64,000 nucleotides of DNA from an uncultured Lachnospiraceae bacterium. GTDB lineage: Bacteria; Bacillota; Clostridia; Lachnospirales; Lachnospiraceae. Every line of letters begins with the position of its first letter. Position 1 is the first letter of the stretch. The stretch is taken from the NCBI GenBank assembly GCA_910589075.1, contig CAJUSK010000036.1, forward strand, positions 23,595 to 87,594, given 5' to 3'. Under the pieces are notes generated by a model. That model ran no database searches and was not told the DNA's origin. It worked only from the letters and a program-made list of their open reading frames with translations. Below are positions 35,190 through 43,776 of the stretch, one piece after another. The translations under genes and the position numbers were made by a program.

Positions 35190-35768
35190 ATGAAGCTGCT
35201 GGAAGACAGAATACGCAGGGATGGCAGAGTAAAAGCCGGCAATGTACTCAAGGTGGACAGTTTTCTGAATCATCAACTGGATATAGATCTGTACAATGAG
35301 ATGGGAAAGGAATTCAGACGGCTGTTTCCGAGTGACAATATCACAAAACTGTTGACGATTGAGGCATCGGGGATTGGAATTGCCTGTATTGCGGCGCAGT
35401 ATTTTCATGTTCCCGTGGTTTTTGCAAAGAAGTCCCAGAGCATCAACCTGGACGGCTCAGTGTATGCGGCCAGGGTGCAGTCATTTACCCATGGAAGGAT
35501 ATATGATGTCATCGTATCTGAGAAGTTTTTGTCCCCGGCGGATCATGTGCTCATACTGGATGATTTTCTTGCAAACGGTTGTGCCGTATCGGGGTTGATT
35601 GAACTGGTGGAAAGCGCCGGAGCCAGTATTGAAGGTGTGGGGATCGCCGTGGAAAAGGGGTTCCAGGAGGGCGGCAGGCTCTTGCGGGAGAAGGGTATCC
35701 GGGTGGAGTCTCTGGCCATTGTGGAATCCATGGATGCGGATACGGGAGAAATACGCTTCAGGAGATAA
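35190..35768 (+). CDS. xpt: Xanthine phosphoribosyltransferase
   Basis: The 192-residue enzyme makes XMP from xanthine and PRPP for purine salvage. The PRPP-binding loop VLILDDFLANG at about residues 125-135 and the MKLLEDRIRRDGRV N-terminus are typical of Xpt. ATG 35190 follows ACAGGAGGAA; the frame extends upstream to 35067 but passes through the terminator region and is rejected. No purine riboswitch was found in the 144 bases before it, although xpt genes in many Bacillota have one. A single base separates it from the TetR gene. Confidence 0.93.
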   Translation: MKLLEDRIRRDGRVKAGNVLKVDSFLNHQLDIDLYNEMGKEFRRLFPSDNITKLLTIEASGIGIACIAAQYFHVPVVFAKKSQSINLDGSVYAARVQSFTHGRIYDVIVSEKFLSPADHVLILDDFLANGCAVSGLIELVESAGASIEGVGIAVEKGFQEGGRLLREKGIRVESLAIVESMDADTGEIRFRR

Positions 35769-35769
35769 T

Positions 35770-36333
35770 ATGCGCAGAAAGGAAAACATAGACAAAAAAC
35801 TCATCGAAAGTTTTAAGGAACTGGCAAAGCGGATACCCATCGAAAAGATTACCATTCAGGAGATAGCAGAAGGGGCAGGCGTGATCCGGCCTACGTTTTA
35901 CAATCATTTTCAGGACAAATACCAGCTTCTGGAATATATTTTTAAATCGGAAGTGATTATGCCGGTCAAGCCCCTGATACAAAACGATATGCTGGACGAC
36001 GCGGTGGTGTTGATTTTTGTGAGGATGCTGGAGGACAAAGAGTTTTATGGAAGGGTCTATCGCCTGCAGGGACAGAATTCTTTTGAGAGCATTGTCAAAG
36101 ACAGCCTGTATGAAATCTTACTGGATTTTATCAGGGAATATTCTCAGGATAAAGTTTCAAGGTATAAATTATTGTCCCATGAAACGCTGGCCAGATATTA
36201 TTCGGAATTTCTGGGATTTATATTTATTGTATGGATACGGGACGGGATGATTGTGTCGCCCCGGGAGATGCGGGACCTTTTTAATTATATCAAAGATCAT
36301 TCACTCTATGAAATCATAAGAGAAATGGAATAA
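35770..36333 (+). CDS. TetR-family transcriptional regulator
   Basis: The 187-residue protein has an N-terminal TetR helix-turn-helix at about residues 8-55 (IEKITIQEIAEGAGVIRPTFYNHF). A helical ligand-binding part follows that resembles the DhaS-like subgroup with a TetR_C-type domain. ATG 35770 follows AGGAG at six bases; the frame is open upstream inside xpt but out of context. It begins one base after the xpt stop, so the two are co-transcribed. Targets could be the neighbouring transporter operon, which is a common arrangement, but this is inference. Confidence 0.88.
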   Translation: MRRKENIDKKLIESFKELAKRIPIEKITIQEIAEGAGVIRPTFYNHFQDKYQLLEYIFKSEVIMPVKPLIQNDMLDDAVVLIFVRMLEDKEFYGRVYRLQGQNSFESIVKDSLYEILLDFIREYSQDKVSRYKLLSHETLARYYSEFLGFIFIVWIRDGMIVSPREMRDLFNYIKDHSLYEIIREME

Positions 36334-36378
36334 GCTGTGGGAACCTGAAAAGTCCCAGGAAAAACAGGAGGAAAAAAG

Positions 36379-36657
36379 ATGAATTTATTTGACAAAGTGG
36401 AAAAGACATTCAACGAGACAGGACAGGGAATCAGCCGGAAGGCGAAAGAACTGGTGGAAGTGACCCGCCTGAAAAATATGCTCCATACCTGCGAAGAGGT
36501 GATGGACCAGAAATATCGTGAAATCGGCAGGGCATATTTTGAAAGCCACAGGGACGAGGAAGACGGGGAATATGCAGAGCAGTGCAAGGCCATACTGGAT
36601 GCCCGGAAGGGTGCGGAAGCGCTGAGAGAACAGATTAAAAATGTGGGAAAAGTATAA
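36379..36657 (+). CDS. Small helical hypothetical protein
   Basis: The 92-residue product is charged, with no membrane span, and appears as two helices (DKVEKTFNETGQGISRKAKE and the EVTRLKNMLHTCEEVMDQKY segment). It resembles the coiled-coil half of small proteins that elsewhere carry a zinc ribbon, but here no CxxC pair is present. ATG 36379 follows CAGGAGGAAAAAAG. It is probably the last gene of the xpt-TetR unit. Confidence 0.75.
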   Translation: MNLFDKVEKTFNETGQGISRKAKELVEVTRLKNMLHTCEEVMDQKYREIGRAYFESHRDEEDGEYAEQCKAILDARKGAEALREQIKNVGKV

Positions 36658-36712
36658 CAATTCCCGATACGCGTCGCAGGTGCCGTGCCTGTTATGAATG
36701 AAAATATGAATG

Positions 36713-36757
36713 AAAACGGCCATGGTTGATCGCTTTGATACAGCCATGGCCGTTTTT
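36713..36757. terminator. Bidirectional intrinsic terminator
   Basis: A perfect 13-bp stem (AAAACGGCCATGG at 36713-36725 with its complement at 36744-36756) plus T/A runs on both sides lies between the convergent small protein and PBP1A genes. Confidence 0.88.
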
Positions 36758-36799
36758 CCATACAATGGAAAGCCGGCAAAGGGTGTTTCCATTGTATGG
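36758..36799. repeat. CAATAG-type hairpin repeat, copy C (diverged)
   Basis: CCATACAATGGAAA (36758-36771) pairs perfectly with its complement at 36786-36799 around a core containing GGCAAAGGGTG. The inner GCAAAGxGTG and ACAATxGAAA words match the other family members, with CAATGG in place of CAATAG on both arms. The compensating change supports selection or transposition of the folded form. Confidence 0.75.
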
Positions 36800-36866
36800 A
36801 TGACAAACATCAGTGATACAGGGGATTCCCTGTTACAGTCACAGATGCAATCGTTGGAAATCTGCC

Positions 36867-39671
36867 CTACTGCGCCGGCACATCTGCGGGAGGAACAGCC
36901 GGGTCAGGCGGCTGTACGGCATCCGGTATCGGGATTTGTAAACCGGGAATGCCCGGAATACTGGGTATCTGGCTGCCATCCGGTGCAGTGGGAAGTCCCA
37001 GCGGATTGGTGATGGTTTCAGGCAGGACAATTCCGTTTTGCTGTGCATTGATTATCAGTTCCTGCCGTTGCTGCTCAATGATTAGATCCACACCAGGCTG
37101 CAGCATAAATTCCGCATTGTGCGGGCATTTTTCTATATTGGCATTTTGCAGCGGATCTTCACCGGTCTGCAGCGGGTCAGTGGCAGGATCAGCGGCGGAC
37201 TGTGTTTTCCGGCTGATGCCCGCGCCTTCCAGACGTTCCGGCAGCAGGGTCAGTGTTCCGGCCATGCTGAAGGGGCAGTTGTCTGCGGCAGGCTTCATGC
37301 TGTAGGCACATACCATACCGGAGTAGTGTACATCGCAGCTCTCTGACGGCACGGTACCTTCCGCAAAGTATTCGCTTTTGACAGAGCCGTCGCACAGGCC
37401 TGATACGGGCAGCCGGCCGGACTGGCTGCAGACGGTGGCACTGACAATGCCTGCAGGACGGTTGAAGGACTGGTTGGGCAGTTCTTCGTGAATTTTGGAC
37501 ATAACGGCCCGCCAGAGTATTTTTGCCAGATTTTTCTCGGCAGAACCGGACAATTTGGCGTTGTTGTCATAACCTGCCCAGGTGGTGGCGGTATAATAAG
37601 GCGTATAGCCTGCGAACCAGACATCGTTATAATCAGACGTGGTTCCTGTTTTGCCTGCGATAGCCATATTGCCAAAGTTGACAGAGCCGCCTGTACCGGA
37701 AGTGACAACGTCTTCCATGGCATCAGTCAGCAGAAAGGCGGTGGTTTCTTTGATTACCCGGTGGCTTTCCGGTTTGGTGTTGTCCAGGATGACTTTTCCG
37801 TCGTGGTCAACCACTTTGGTGTAGAGGGTTGGTTTATAGTAGGTTCCGCCGTTTGCTATGGTGGCATAAGCGGCGTTCAGTTCTTTGTTGGTCACGCCCA
37901 TGGTGATGCCGCCCAGTGCGAGAGACTGCTGGATGTCTGAAAATACCTTGCCGTTCACTTCATACCGGTCTTTCAGTGTTGTAAACCCAAAATTGATCAG
38001 ATAATCATAGCCGAGCTGGGGCGTAATCTGTGTCAGTGTCTTTACCGCAATGATGTTCAGGGAATCTTTGATGCCTTCCCGCAGAGAACACAGCCCGCGA
38101 TAACCGGAACTGTACCAGTTGGAAACGGGACGTCCGTCTGCATATGCGTAAGGGGCATCGTTCTGTACATCCCCCAGAGTGAGCCCTGCGCTGTCCAGAG
38201 CCGGTGCATAAGTGGACACCACCTTGAAGGTGGAACCGGGCTGCCGGGCTGTATCCGTGGCACGGTTCAGGGTACGGCTTGCTTCTTTGGCACCTCTGCC
38301 GCCGACCATGGCAACCACATATCCTGTATTCTGATCTTCTACGGTAATGGAAACCTCCGGCTGGGGCGTAAGGAAAACCCGTTCTCCGATTTCCTCATCC
38401 CCGGCACTCATAACAGCGTTCTTGTAGATTTCAATGGCTTCATAGGCTTCTTCCTGGGAAGCATATAACAGGTTAAAGGATTTATTTTCCTGCTGGAAAT
38501 GGGCTTTGAACATCTCCGTGCTGTGATTTTCCGTTTCACCATTCGCTTTTTTGACGGAAAGCTCATAGTTCAGATACCATTTGGTTTCTGCCGGGAAATT
38601 ATCCGGATTGGAAAAGGCTTCGTCACAGATGGCCTGGATTTTGCTGTCTTGTGTGGTATAGATACTCAGGCCGCCGCTGTAAAGCAGATTATAGGCCTGG
38701 GTCTCATTGTAGCCGGCCACATTGACAAGATCTTCCAGAATATCTTTTGTCAGTGCATCCACAAAATATGTATACACGGAATCATCTTCAGATTCTTCAT
38801 TGACAGTCTGGATACGGGCATACACATCGTCTTCGATGGCTTCATCATATTCTTCCTGGGTGATATACCCCTGCTCCAGCATATTGGTCAGCACTTTTTT
38901 CTTCCGTTTCTCATTTTCTTCCGGATGGGAGATGGGATTATACCGGGAAGGATTCTGGGTAATGCCTGCAATCACGGCGCATTCCGACAACTTCAGTTCA
39001 TAGACCGGCTTGCCGAAATACCGCAGGGAAGCAGCCTGGACGCCCAGGGTATTCTGGCCCAGGTTGATGGTATTCATGTAGTTTTCCAGTATTTTGTCCT
39101 TATCCATGATTTTTTCCAGTTCCAGAGCGAGGTACTGTTCCTGGATTTTCCGCTTGATACTCTGGATGGTTGTCTCATGTGTCCAGCCTTCGAATACGTT
39201 GTTTTTCAGAAGCTGCTGGGTGATAGTACTGGCGCCCTGGGACAGATCTCTTTCCTTGATGGCGATCATACCGGCACGGATAATGCCCTTGATATCAATG
39301 CCATTGTGTTCATAAAAACGGGCATCTTCAATGGCTACAAAAGCGTGGGCCAGATCTTCGGGAATCTGTTCCATGGTAACGGGGATTCGGTTGGAATCCG
39401 CAGCCACCAGTTGTTCCAGTTCATGCCCCTCAGAATCGTATACAAAGGTGGTAAATCCTTTGGGTGACACATCAATATGGGAAATATCGGGTGCGGAACT
39501 TAAAATGCCTTTAAAAACACCGATACCGGCACTGATGCCAATCACCGCTATGGCGATGATACTGGTCAGAATGGCTTTTGTTATAAGAAGGGTAAGTTTA
39601 CGTCCCAGCTTCACCGAAGTGGAGTGCAGGGCTTTTTTCTTTTTTCGTATTCCTTTTTTTCCATAATTCAT
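36867..39671 (-). CDS. Penicillin-binding protein 1A (bifunctional class A PBP)
   Basis: The 934-residue protein builds and crosslinks peptidoglycan outside the membrane. It has a basic cytoplasmic start (MNYGKKGIRKKKK), one membrane span at about 30-52, a GT51 glycosyltransferase domain with EDARFYEHNGID and QGASTITQQLLKN, and a transpeptidase domain. The transpeptidase carries STFK (in QPGSTFKVVSTY), the SxN-type motif in the middle, and KTGTT near residue 690. The last 200 residues are a Pro-rich extension with Cys-containing segments. ATG complement 39671 follows AGGAGG. A clean sigma-A promoter precedes it. Confidence 0.95.
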   Translation of the reverse strand: MNYGKKGIRKKKKALHSTSVKLGRKLTLLITKAILTSIIAIAVIGISAGIGVFKGILSSAPDISHIDVSPKGFTTFVYDSEGHELEQLVAADSNRIPVTMEQIPEDLAHAFVAIEDARFYEHNGIDIKGIIRAGMIAIKERDLSQGASTITQQLLKNNVFEGWTHETTIQSIKRKIQEQYLALELEKIMDKDKILENYMNTINLGQNTLGVQAASLRYFGKPVYELKLSECAVIAGITQNPSRYNPISHPEENEKRKKKVLTNMLEQGYITQEEYDEAIEDDVYARIQTVNEESEDDSVYTYFVDALTKDILEDLVNVAGYNETQAYNLLYSGGLSIYTTQDSKIQAICDEAFSNPDNFPAETKWYLNYELSVKKANGETENHSTEMFKAHFQQENKSFNLLYASQEEAYEAIEIYKNAVMSAGDEEIGERVFLTPQPEVSITVEDQNTGYVVAMVGGRGAKEASRTLNRATDTARQPGSTFKVVSTYAPALDSAGLTLGDVQNDAPYAYADGRPVSNWYSSGYRGLCSLREGIKDSLNIIAVKTLTQITPQLGYDYLINFGFTTLKDRYEVNGKVFSDIQQSLALGGITMGVTNKELNAAYATIANGGTYYKPTLYTKVVDHDGKVILDNTKPESHRVIKETTAFLLTDAMEDVVTSGTGGSVNFGNMAIAGKTGTTSDYNDVWFAGYTPYYTATTWAGYDNNAKLSGSAEKNLAKILWRAVMSKIHEELPNQSFNRPAGIVSATVCSQSGRLPVSGLCDGSVKSEYFAEGTVPSESCDVHYSGMVCAYSMKPAADNCPFSMAGTLTLLPERLEGAGISRKTQSAADPATDPLQTGEDPLQNANIEKCPHNAEFMLQPGVDLIIEQQRQELIINAQQNGIVLPETITNPLGLPTAPDGSQIPSIPGIPGLQIPIPDAVQPPDPAVPPADVPAQ

Positions 39672-39727
39672 GAAAATGCCTCCTGAATTGAAACGTGGAT
39701 TCATGGTATAAAGAATGACTAACGTCC

Positions 39728-39756
39728 ATTATAACAAAGTATGAGCGGTAAGTCAA
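39728..39756 (-). promoter_or_regulatory. Sigma-A-type promoter for PBP1A
   Basis: On the minus strand TTGACT (39751-39756) and TATAAT (39728-39733) are separated by exactly 17 bases, about 57 bases before the ATG. Confidence 0.8.
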
Positions 39757-40131
39757 AATGATTGGGTTTGTCTGTGCCCGGCGGGCGGGGGATTGCTTTT
39801 CTTCAGGTATGCTATGTATACGGCCTGCAAGGCGGTGGTGATAGACAAATTGTTTACCGTTTCAGATGTTTTTATACTTGCGGGAGCGGCGGGGGCGTCA
39901 GGAAAAGCGGGGGTAGTGTAAAAAACTTTGCACAATTCCATGAAACCTGTTATGCTTACAGTAATCCCTCACGGAACGGCAAGCGTTGCAACGGACCTGT
40001 GGGGCGATTGTAAAAAGATGTATAGAGCATGTGTAGAACATTTTGAATATATATGCGGAGTTTGCAGTGACTGTGCGTCCCGGGTGGATGTTGTGTGGGG
40101 ACGGTTGTTGTTTCCGGCGGAGGTATGGGAT
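39757..40131. other. Non-coding gap between PBP1A promoter and YigZ gene
   Basis: These 375 bases hold no convincing gene. Short open frames exist on both strands, including an 62-codon minus-strand frame ending in the PBP1A promoter, but none has a good binding site. An open frame in phase with yigZ extends upstream and is more likely leader. No repeat of the CAATAG family was seen here. Confidence 0.5.
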
Positions 40132-40776
40132 ATGGAAAAAGAGAGGCAGGAGGGGGTTTACCGGGTGATCCGGGAGACGGCATATGGGGAGATTGCAGAG
40201 AAAAAATCCCGGTTTCTTGCCGCTTTGACGCCGGTGGAATCGGAAGAGGAGGCGCTTGCCTTCGTTGACTGCGTCCGCAGGAAATATTATGATGCAAGAC
40301 ATAACTGCTATGCATATCTGCTGCGGGATCCGGAGTTGGAGCGCTGGAGTGATGACGGCGAGCCTGGCGGGACGGCGGGGCGGCCTATGCTGGAAGTGCT
40401 GCGGGGCGCAGGGCTGACCAATGCGGCGGTGGTGGTGACCCGCTATTTTGGCGGTACGTTGCTGGGTACGGGAGGCCTTGTGAGAGCTTATACCCAGGCA
40501 GTGCAACAGGCCCTTGCCGATTGCCGGATTGTCACCATGCGCCGCGGAAACCGGTATACGGTGACAGCGGATTACGGGCTGACGGGAAAACTGCAATATC
40601 TGTTTGCTGTCCGCCGGATGAAGGTGGAGGAAACGGTTTATACTGAACAGGTGCAGTTTTGCATTCTGGCGCCGGAGGAGACAGAGGGAAAACTGGAAAA
40701 AGAACTTACGGATATAACTGGCGGAAAGGCAAGGGTGGAACTGCTGGGAGAGGCCTGGTATGAGGTGGAAGTGTAA
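40132..40776 (+). CDS. YigZ/IMPACT family protein
   Basis: The 214-residue protein has the N-terminal UPF0029/IMPACT domain, with KKSRFLA near residue 22, HNCYAYLL, DDGEPGGTAGRPML and VTRYFGGTLLGTGGLVRAY. A smaller C-terminal domain of about 65 residues follows. The family is linked to translation control in eukaryotes, and its bacterial role is not settled. ATG 40132 follows GGCGGAGG at eight bases; earlier in-frame starts lack such a site. It lies 64 bases before mgtE and may share its message. Confidence 0.9.
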   Translation: MEKERQEGVYRVIRETAYGEIAEKKSRFLAALTPVESEEEALAFVDCVRRKYYDARHNCYAYLLRDPELERWSDDGEPGGTAGRPMLEVLRGAGLTNAAVVVTRYFGGTLLGTGGLVRAYTQAVQQALADCRIVTMRRGNRYTVTADYGLTGKLQYLFAVRRMKVEETVYTEQVQFCILAPEETEGKLEKELTDITGGKARVELLGEAWYEVEV

Positions 40777-40840
40777 CCCGGATGCCCCGGACGCGGACAG
40801 GCTGTGAGAAGGAAGCGAGAGTGAAGGCAGGTGCTGTGGT

Positions 40841-42193
40841 ATGGATGAACTGACAGAGAACATGGAAGAATTAAAGGAATTGCTGAAAACCAGGCAATAT
40901 ACCAGGCTAAGACAGAGTCTGGCGGAAGTAAACGATGCAGATATTGCGGCGTTTATTGAAAGCCTGGATGAGGCGGAATTGCTGAAGGTGTTCCGGATAC
41001 TGCCAAAATCCAGCGCTGCCGATGTGTTTTCCTATCTGGAAGTGGAAAATCAGCAGTTTATTATTACGGCACTGTCCGACAAAGAGGCCGCCGGTATCAT
41101 TGATAACCTGATGGCAGATGATGCAACGGACTTGCTGGAGGAAATGCCCGCCAACATTGTCAAAAAGCTGCTGGCCAATGCCAGCCCGGAAACAAGACGG
41201 GATATCAACCATCTTCTCCGGTATCCCGAAGACAGTGCCGGAAGCATTATGACAGTGGAATATGTGGATTTGAAAGAGGATATTACTGTACAGGATGCCA
41301 TAGAAAGAATCCGTAAGGTGGGGGTGGACAGCGAGACGATCAATATCTGCTATGTACTGGACAAAAAGCGGACTCTGGTGGGGACGGTGGCGCTGCGGTA
41401 TCTTCTGCTCAGCCAGCCCGATGCGGTGATCGGGGATATTATGCATGAAAATGTGATTTCACTGCATACTCTTATGGACCAGGAAGAAGTGGCCCGGCAG
41501 TTTCAGAAGTACGATTTTACTTCCATGCCGGTAACGGATAATGAGAACCGTCTTGTGGGCATTGTCACCGTGGACGATGTGATGGATATTCTGCTGGAAG
41601 AGGCTACGGAAGATATTGAAAAAATGGCCGCTATTGTGCCCTCTGACAAGCCGTATATGAAAACCGGTGTGTTTGAAACGTTTAAAAAGAGAATTCCGTG
41701 GCTGCTGTTGCTGATGATTTCCGCTACGTTTACAGGCAGGATTATTACCTCCTTTGAGGATGCTTTGGGCAAGTGTGTGGTTTTGACCGCTTTTATCCCC
41801 ATGCTGATGGATACAGGGGGAAATGCGGGCGGACAGGCCAGCGTTACGATTATCCGCGGCCTTTCTCTGAATGAGATTGCATTCCGGGATATGGGACGGG
41901 TTGTCTGGAAAGAGAGCCGTGTATCGCTGCTCTGTGGTGTGGTTCTGGCGGCCGGTAATTTTGTCAAGCTGCTGTTTCTGGACCGGGTTGGACTGCAGGT
42001 GGCGCTGGTGGTCTGCCTCACACTGGTGGTGACAGTGTTCATCGCCAAACTGGTGGGATGCAGCCTGCCCATGTTTGCCAGAAAAGTGGGATTTGATCCG
42101 GCGGTGATGGCCAGCCCGTTTATCACAACCATTGTGGATGCCATTTCACTGATGGTATATTTTCAGATTGCGGCCAGTCTGCTGGGACTGTAG
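40841..42193 (+). CDS. mgtE: Magnesium transporter MgtE
   Basis: The 450-residue protein shows the full MgtE order. The N domain of superhelical repeats covers about 1-130, with DDATDLLEEMP. Two CBS domains follow at about 135-255 (GSIMTVEY, DVMDILLEEATEDIE). A five-span membrane part starts near 280, with the pore region MLMDTGGNAGGQASVTIIRGL. It imports Mg2+ and closes when cytoplasmic Mg2+ binds the CBS interface. No M-box riboswitch is visible in the short upstream gap. The binding site before ATG 40841 is weak (GGCAGG). Confidence 0.94.
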   Translation: MDELTENMEELKELLKTRQYTRLRQSLAEVNDADIAAFIESLDEAELLKVFRILPKSSAADVFSYLEVENQQFIITALSDKEAAGIIDNLMADDATDLLEEMPANIVKKLLANASPETRRDINHLLRYPEDSAGSIMTVEYVDLKEDITVQDAIERIRKVGVDSETINICYVLDKKRTLVGTVALRYLLLSQPDAVIGDIMHENVISLHTLMDQEEVARQFQKYDFTSMPVTDNENRLVGIVTVDDVMDILLEEATEDIEKMAAIVPSDKPYMKTGVFETFKKRIPWLLLLMISATFTGRIITSFEDALGKCVVLTAFIPMLMDTGGNAGGQASVTIIRGLSLNEIAFRDMGRVVWKESRVSLLCGVVLAAGNFVKLLFLDRVGLQVALVVCLTLVVTVFIAKLVGCSLPMFARKVGFDPAVMASPFITTIVDAISLMVYFQIAASLLGL

Positions 42194-42243
42194 ACAATGG
42201 CAGCATATGGAAACCGGGAAAGGAAACAGGGAAAGGAAACAGA

Positions 42244-43002
42244 ATGGAACAGAAACTGATTTCATGGAATGTAAATGGACTGCGTGCCTGTGAAAGCAAA
42301 GGCTTTTCAGAATTTGTCCGGGCGCAGCAGCCGGATGTCATATGTGTGCAGGAGACAAAGCTGCAGGCGGGCCAGATCGCGCTTCCCCTGTCTGACTATC
42401 ATCAATACTGGAACTATGCGGAGAAGAAGGGATATTCCGGCACAGCCATCCTGACCAGAGAGAAGCCGCTGAAAGTATTTAACGGAATCGGCGTTTCTGA
42501 CCATGACCGGGAAGGCCGGGTGTTGACGGCAGAATACAAAGATTATTATCTGGTAACGGTGTATACGCCCAATTCTCAGAGGGAGCTTGCGCGGCTTGCC
42601 TACCGGATGGAGTGGGAAGATGCGTTTCTTAAATACCTCAAGGGGCTGGAAACCAGGAAGCCGGTTATATGCTGCGGCGATATGAATGTGGCCCATCAGG
42701 AGATAGATTTGAAGAATCCCGGAACCAACCATAAAAATGCCGGGTTTACGGATGAAGAGAGAGAAAAGTTTGGACGCCTGCTGGACAGCGGCTTTGTGGA
42801 TACATTTCGCCTTTTTTATCCGGATAAGGAAGGGGCCTATACCTGGTGGTCGTACCGTTTTCATGCCAGGGAAAAGAACGCAGGCTGGCGTATAGACTAT
42901 TTTCTGGCTTCCGGGGCGCTCAGAGAGAGATTGAAGGATGCGCTGATTTATACGGATGTAACAGGCTCGGACCACTGCCCGGTAGGGTTAGTGCTGGAAT
43001 GA
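42244..43002 (+). CDS. xth: Exodeoxyribonuclease III
   Basis: The 252-residue enzyme removes 3' blocks and cuts at abasic sites in base excision repair. All key motifs are present: SWNVNGLRA near residue 7, QETKL at about 36-40, YTPNSQ near 104, GDMNVAH at about 140-146, YTWWSYR, and the C-terminal SDHCPVGL with the catalytic Asp-His. The length is normal. ATG 42244 follows AAAGGAAACAG. It is convergent with, and only six bases from, the membrane protein gene at 43009. Confidence 0.95.
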   Translation: MEQKLISWNVNGLRACESKGFSEFVRAQQPDVICVQETKLQAGQIALPLSDYHQYWNYAEKKGYSGTAILTREKPLKVFNGIGVSDHDREGRVLTAEYKDYYLVTVYTPNSQRELARLAYRMEWEDAFLKYLKGLETRKPVICCGDMNVAHQEIDLKNPGTNHKNAGFTDEEREKFGRLLDSGFVDTFRLFYPDKEGAYTWWSYRFHAREKNAGWRIDYFLASGALRERLKDALIYTDVTGSDHCPVGLVLE

Positions 43003-43008
43003 GAAGTA

Positions 43009-43581
43009 TCATCTCCTGCGCATTTTCATCGAAATTCCCAACGCCGTTAAATACGTCGCACAATACAGCAGGGACAGACCCAATAGAATCAGATACCGGC
43101 GGCGCAGGCCGTGGATGTAACTTTCTGCTGTGAGATGTGCCTCCACTGTAATATACGTTCCCGATTCCGGACTGGACAGTACACGGCGAAGAACAGGCTT
43201 TTTTTCAGAAACTGTCTTTTCGCCTGCGCTTTTGGAAGGCACCTCGTCCTTCCATTCGTAACCGCTGTAGCTTTCTGTCCGGTAATAAACCTTATAAATG
43301 GTTTTTACCGGGTTCATCCGCCTGTTTCTGCCGGTGGCAGTGTTTTTGACCTGTATGGGGAGTACCCTGTAGGGAAGGAATGTGTAAACGCCCTGGTCCT
43401 GATAGCTTTCCGGCTGGGGCAAAGAAATCAGATACCAGACTGACAGTGCGCAAAACAACAGCGCTGCGCCAAACAGTGTGGTAAAGAAACCTGTCCCGGC
43501 CCGTTTTACTTTTCCATACATGTGCATTCTCCCATCTGCCGCCTTTGGCCGCTCTTTCTTATACTCCATTATACGTTTCAA
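43009..43581 (-). CDS. Hypothetical membrane protein
   Basis: The product of up to 190 residues has two membrane spans, near residues 31-53 (GTGFFTTLFGAALLFCALSVWYL) and 164-184 in the long form. Between them lies a predicted extracytoplasmic region containing YKVYYRTESYSG; both ends are basic. The start is uncertain: ATG at complement 43581 or 43569 gives the longest forms, while 43527 or 43521 lies behind GGGAG and downstream of a TATAAT-like box on the minus strand at about 43566-43571. No family is recognised. Confidence 0.7.
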   Translation of the reverse strand: MKRIMEYKKERPKAADGRMHMYGKVKRAGTGFFTTLFGAALLFCALSVWYLISLPQPESYQDQGVYTFLPYRVLPIQVKNTATGRNRRMNPVKTIYKVYYRTESYSGYEWKDEVPSKSAGEKTVSEKKPVLRRVLSSPESGTYITVEAHLTAESYIHGLRRRYLILLGLSLLYCATYLTALGISMKMRRR

Positions 43582-43634
43582 ACAGGAAAAATGCTACCGA
43601 AATGTAATTTTATCCATATAATTGCAAGAATGGT

Positions 43635-43663
43635 TTTACTTATGGCAAAGGTTTGTGTATAAT
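43635..43663 (+). promoter_or_regulatory. Sigma-A-type promoter for purA
   Basis: TTTACT (43635-43640), 17-base spacer, TATAAT (43658-43663). Transcription would start near 43670, at the base of a hairpin. Confidence 0.7.
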
Positions 43664-43665
43664 AT

Positions 43666-43745
43666 ACAGGGCAGATGAAAGGAATAAAGCGGGTCCCTGC
43701 CCTGTGACCGTAAGAACGGGATGACTTCAGCACATTGCCCGCGGG
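43666..43745 (+). promoter_or_regulatory. Structured 5' leader of purA, pseudoknot-capable
   Basis: ACAGGGCAG (43666-43674) pairs perfectly with CTGCCCTGT (43697-43705). In its 22-base loop, GCGGG (43689-43693) can pair with CCCGC (43738-43742) downstream, giving a pseudoknot. A small CCGT/ACGG hairpin (43708-43719) lies between. The first hairpin starts at or just before the predicted transcription start, so the lower stem may be partly absent from the RNA. The text GGTCCCTGCCCTGTGACC is faintly like part of a cobalamin aptamer, but the rest of that consensus is missing. No known purine-class aptamer was recognised. Confidence 0.45.
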
Positions 43746-43776
43746 AATCAATCAGTTTTGAGAGGAGCTGTAACAT

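Noticed and set aside
35046..35190. Purine riboswitch before xpt
   Set aside because: The only clear structure is the terminator of the preceding operon; the conserved aptamer junction sequences are absent.
38499..39467. 322-codon + strand frame inside PBP1A
   Set aside because: It is antisense to the well-conserved glycosyltransferase and transpeptidase domains.
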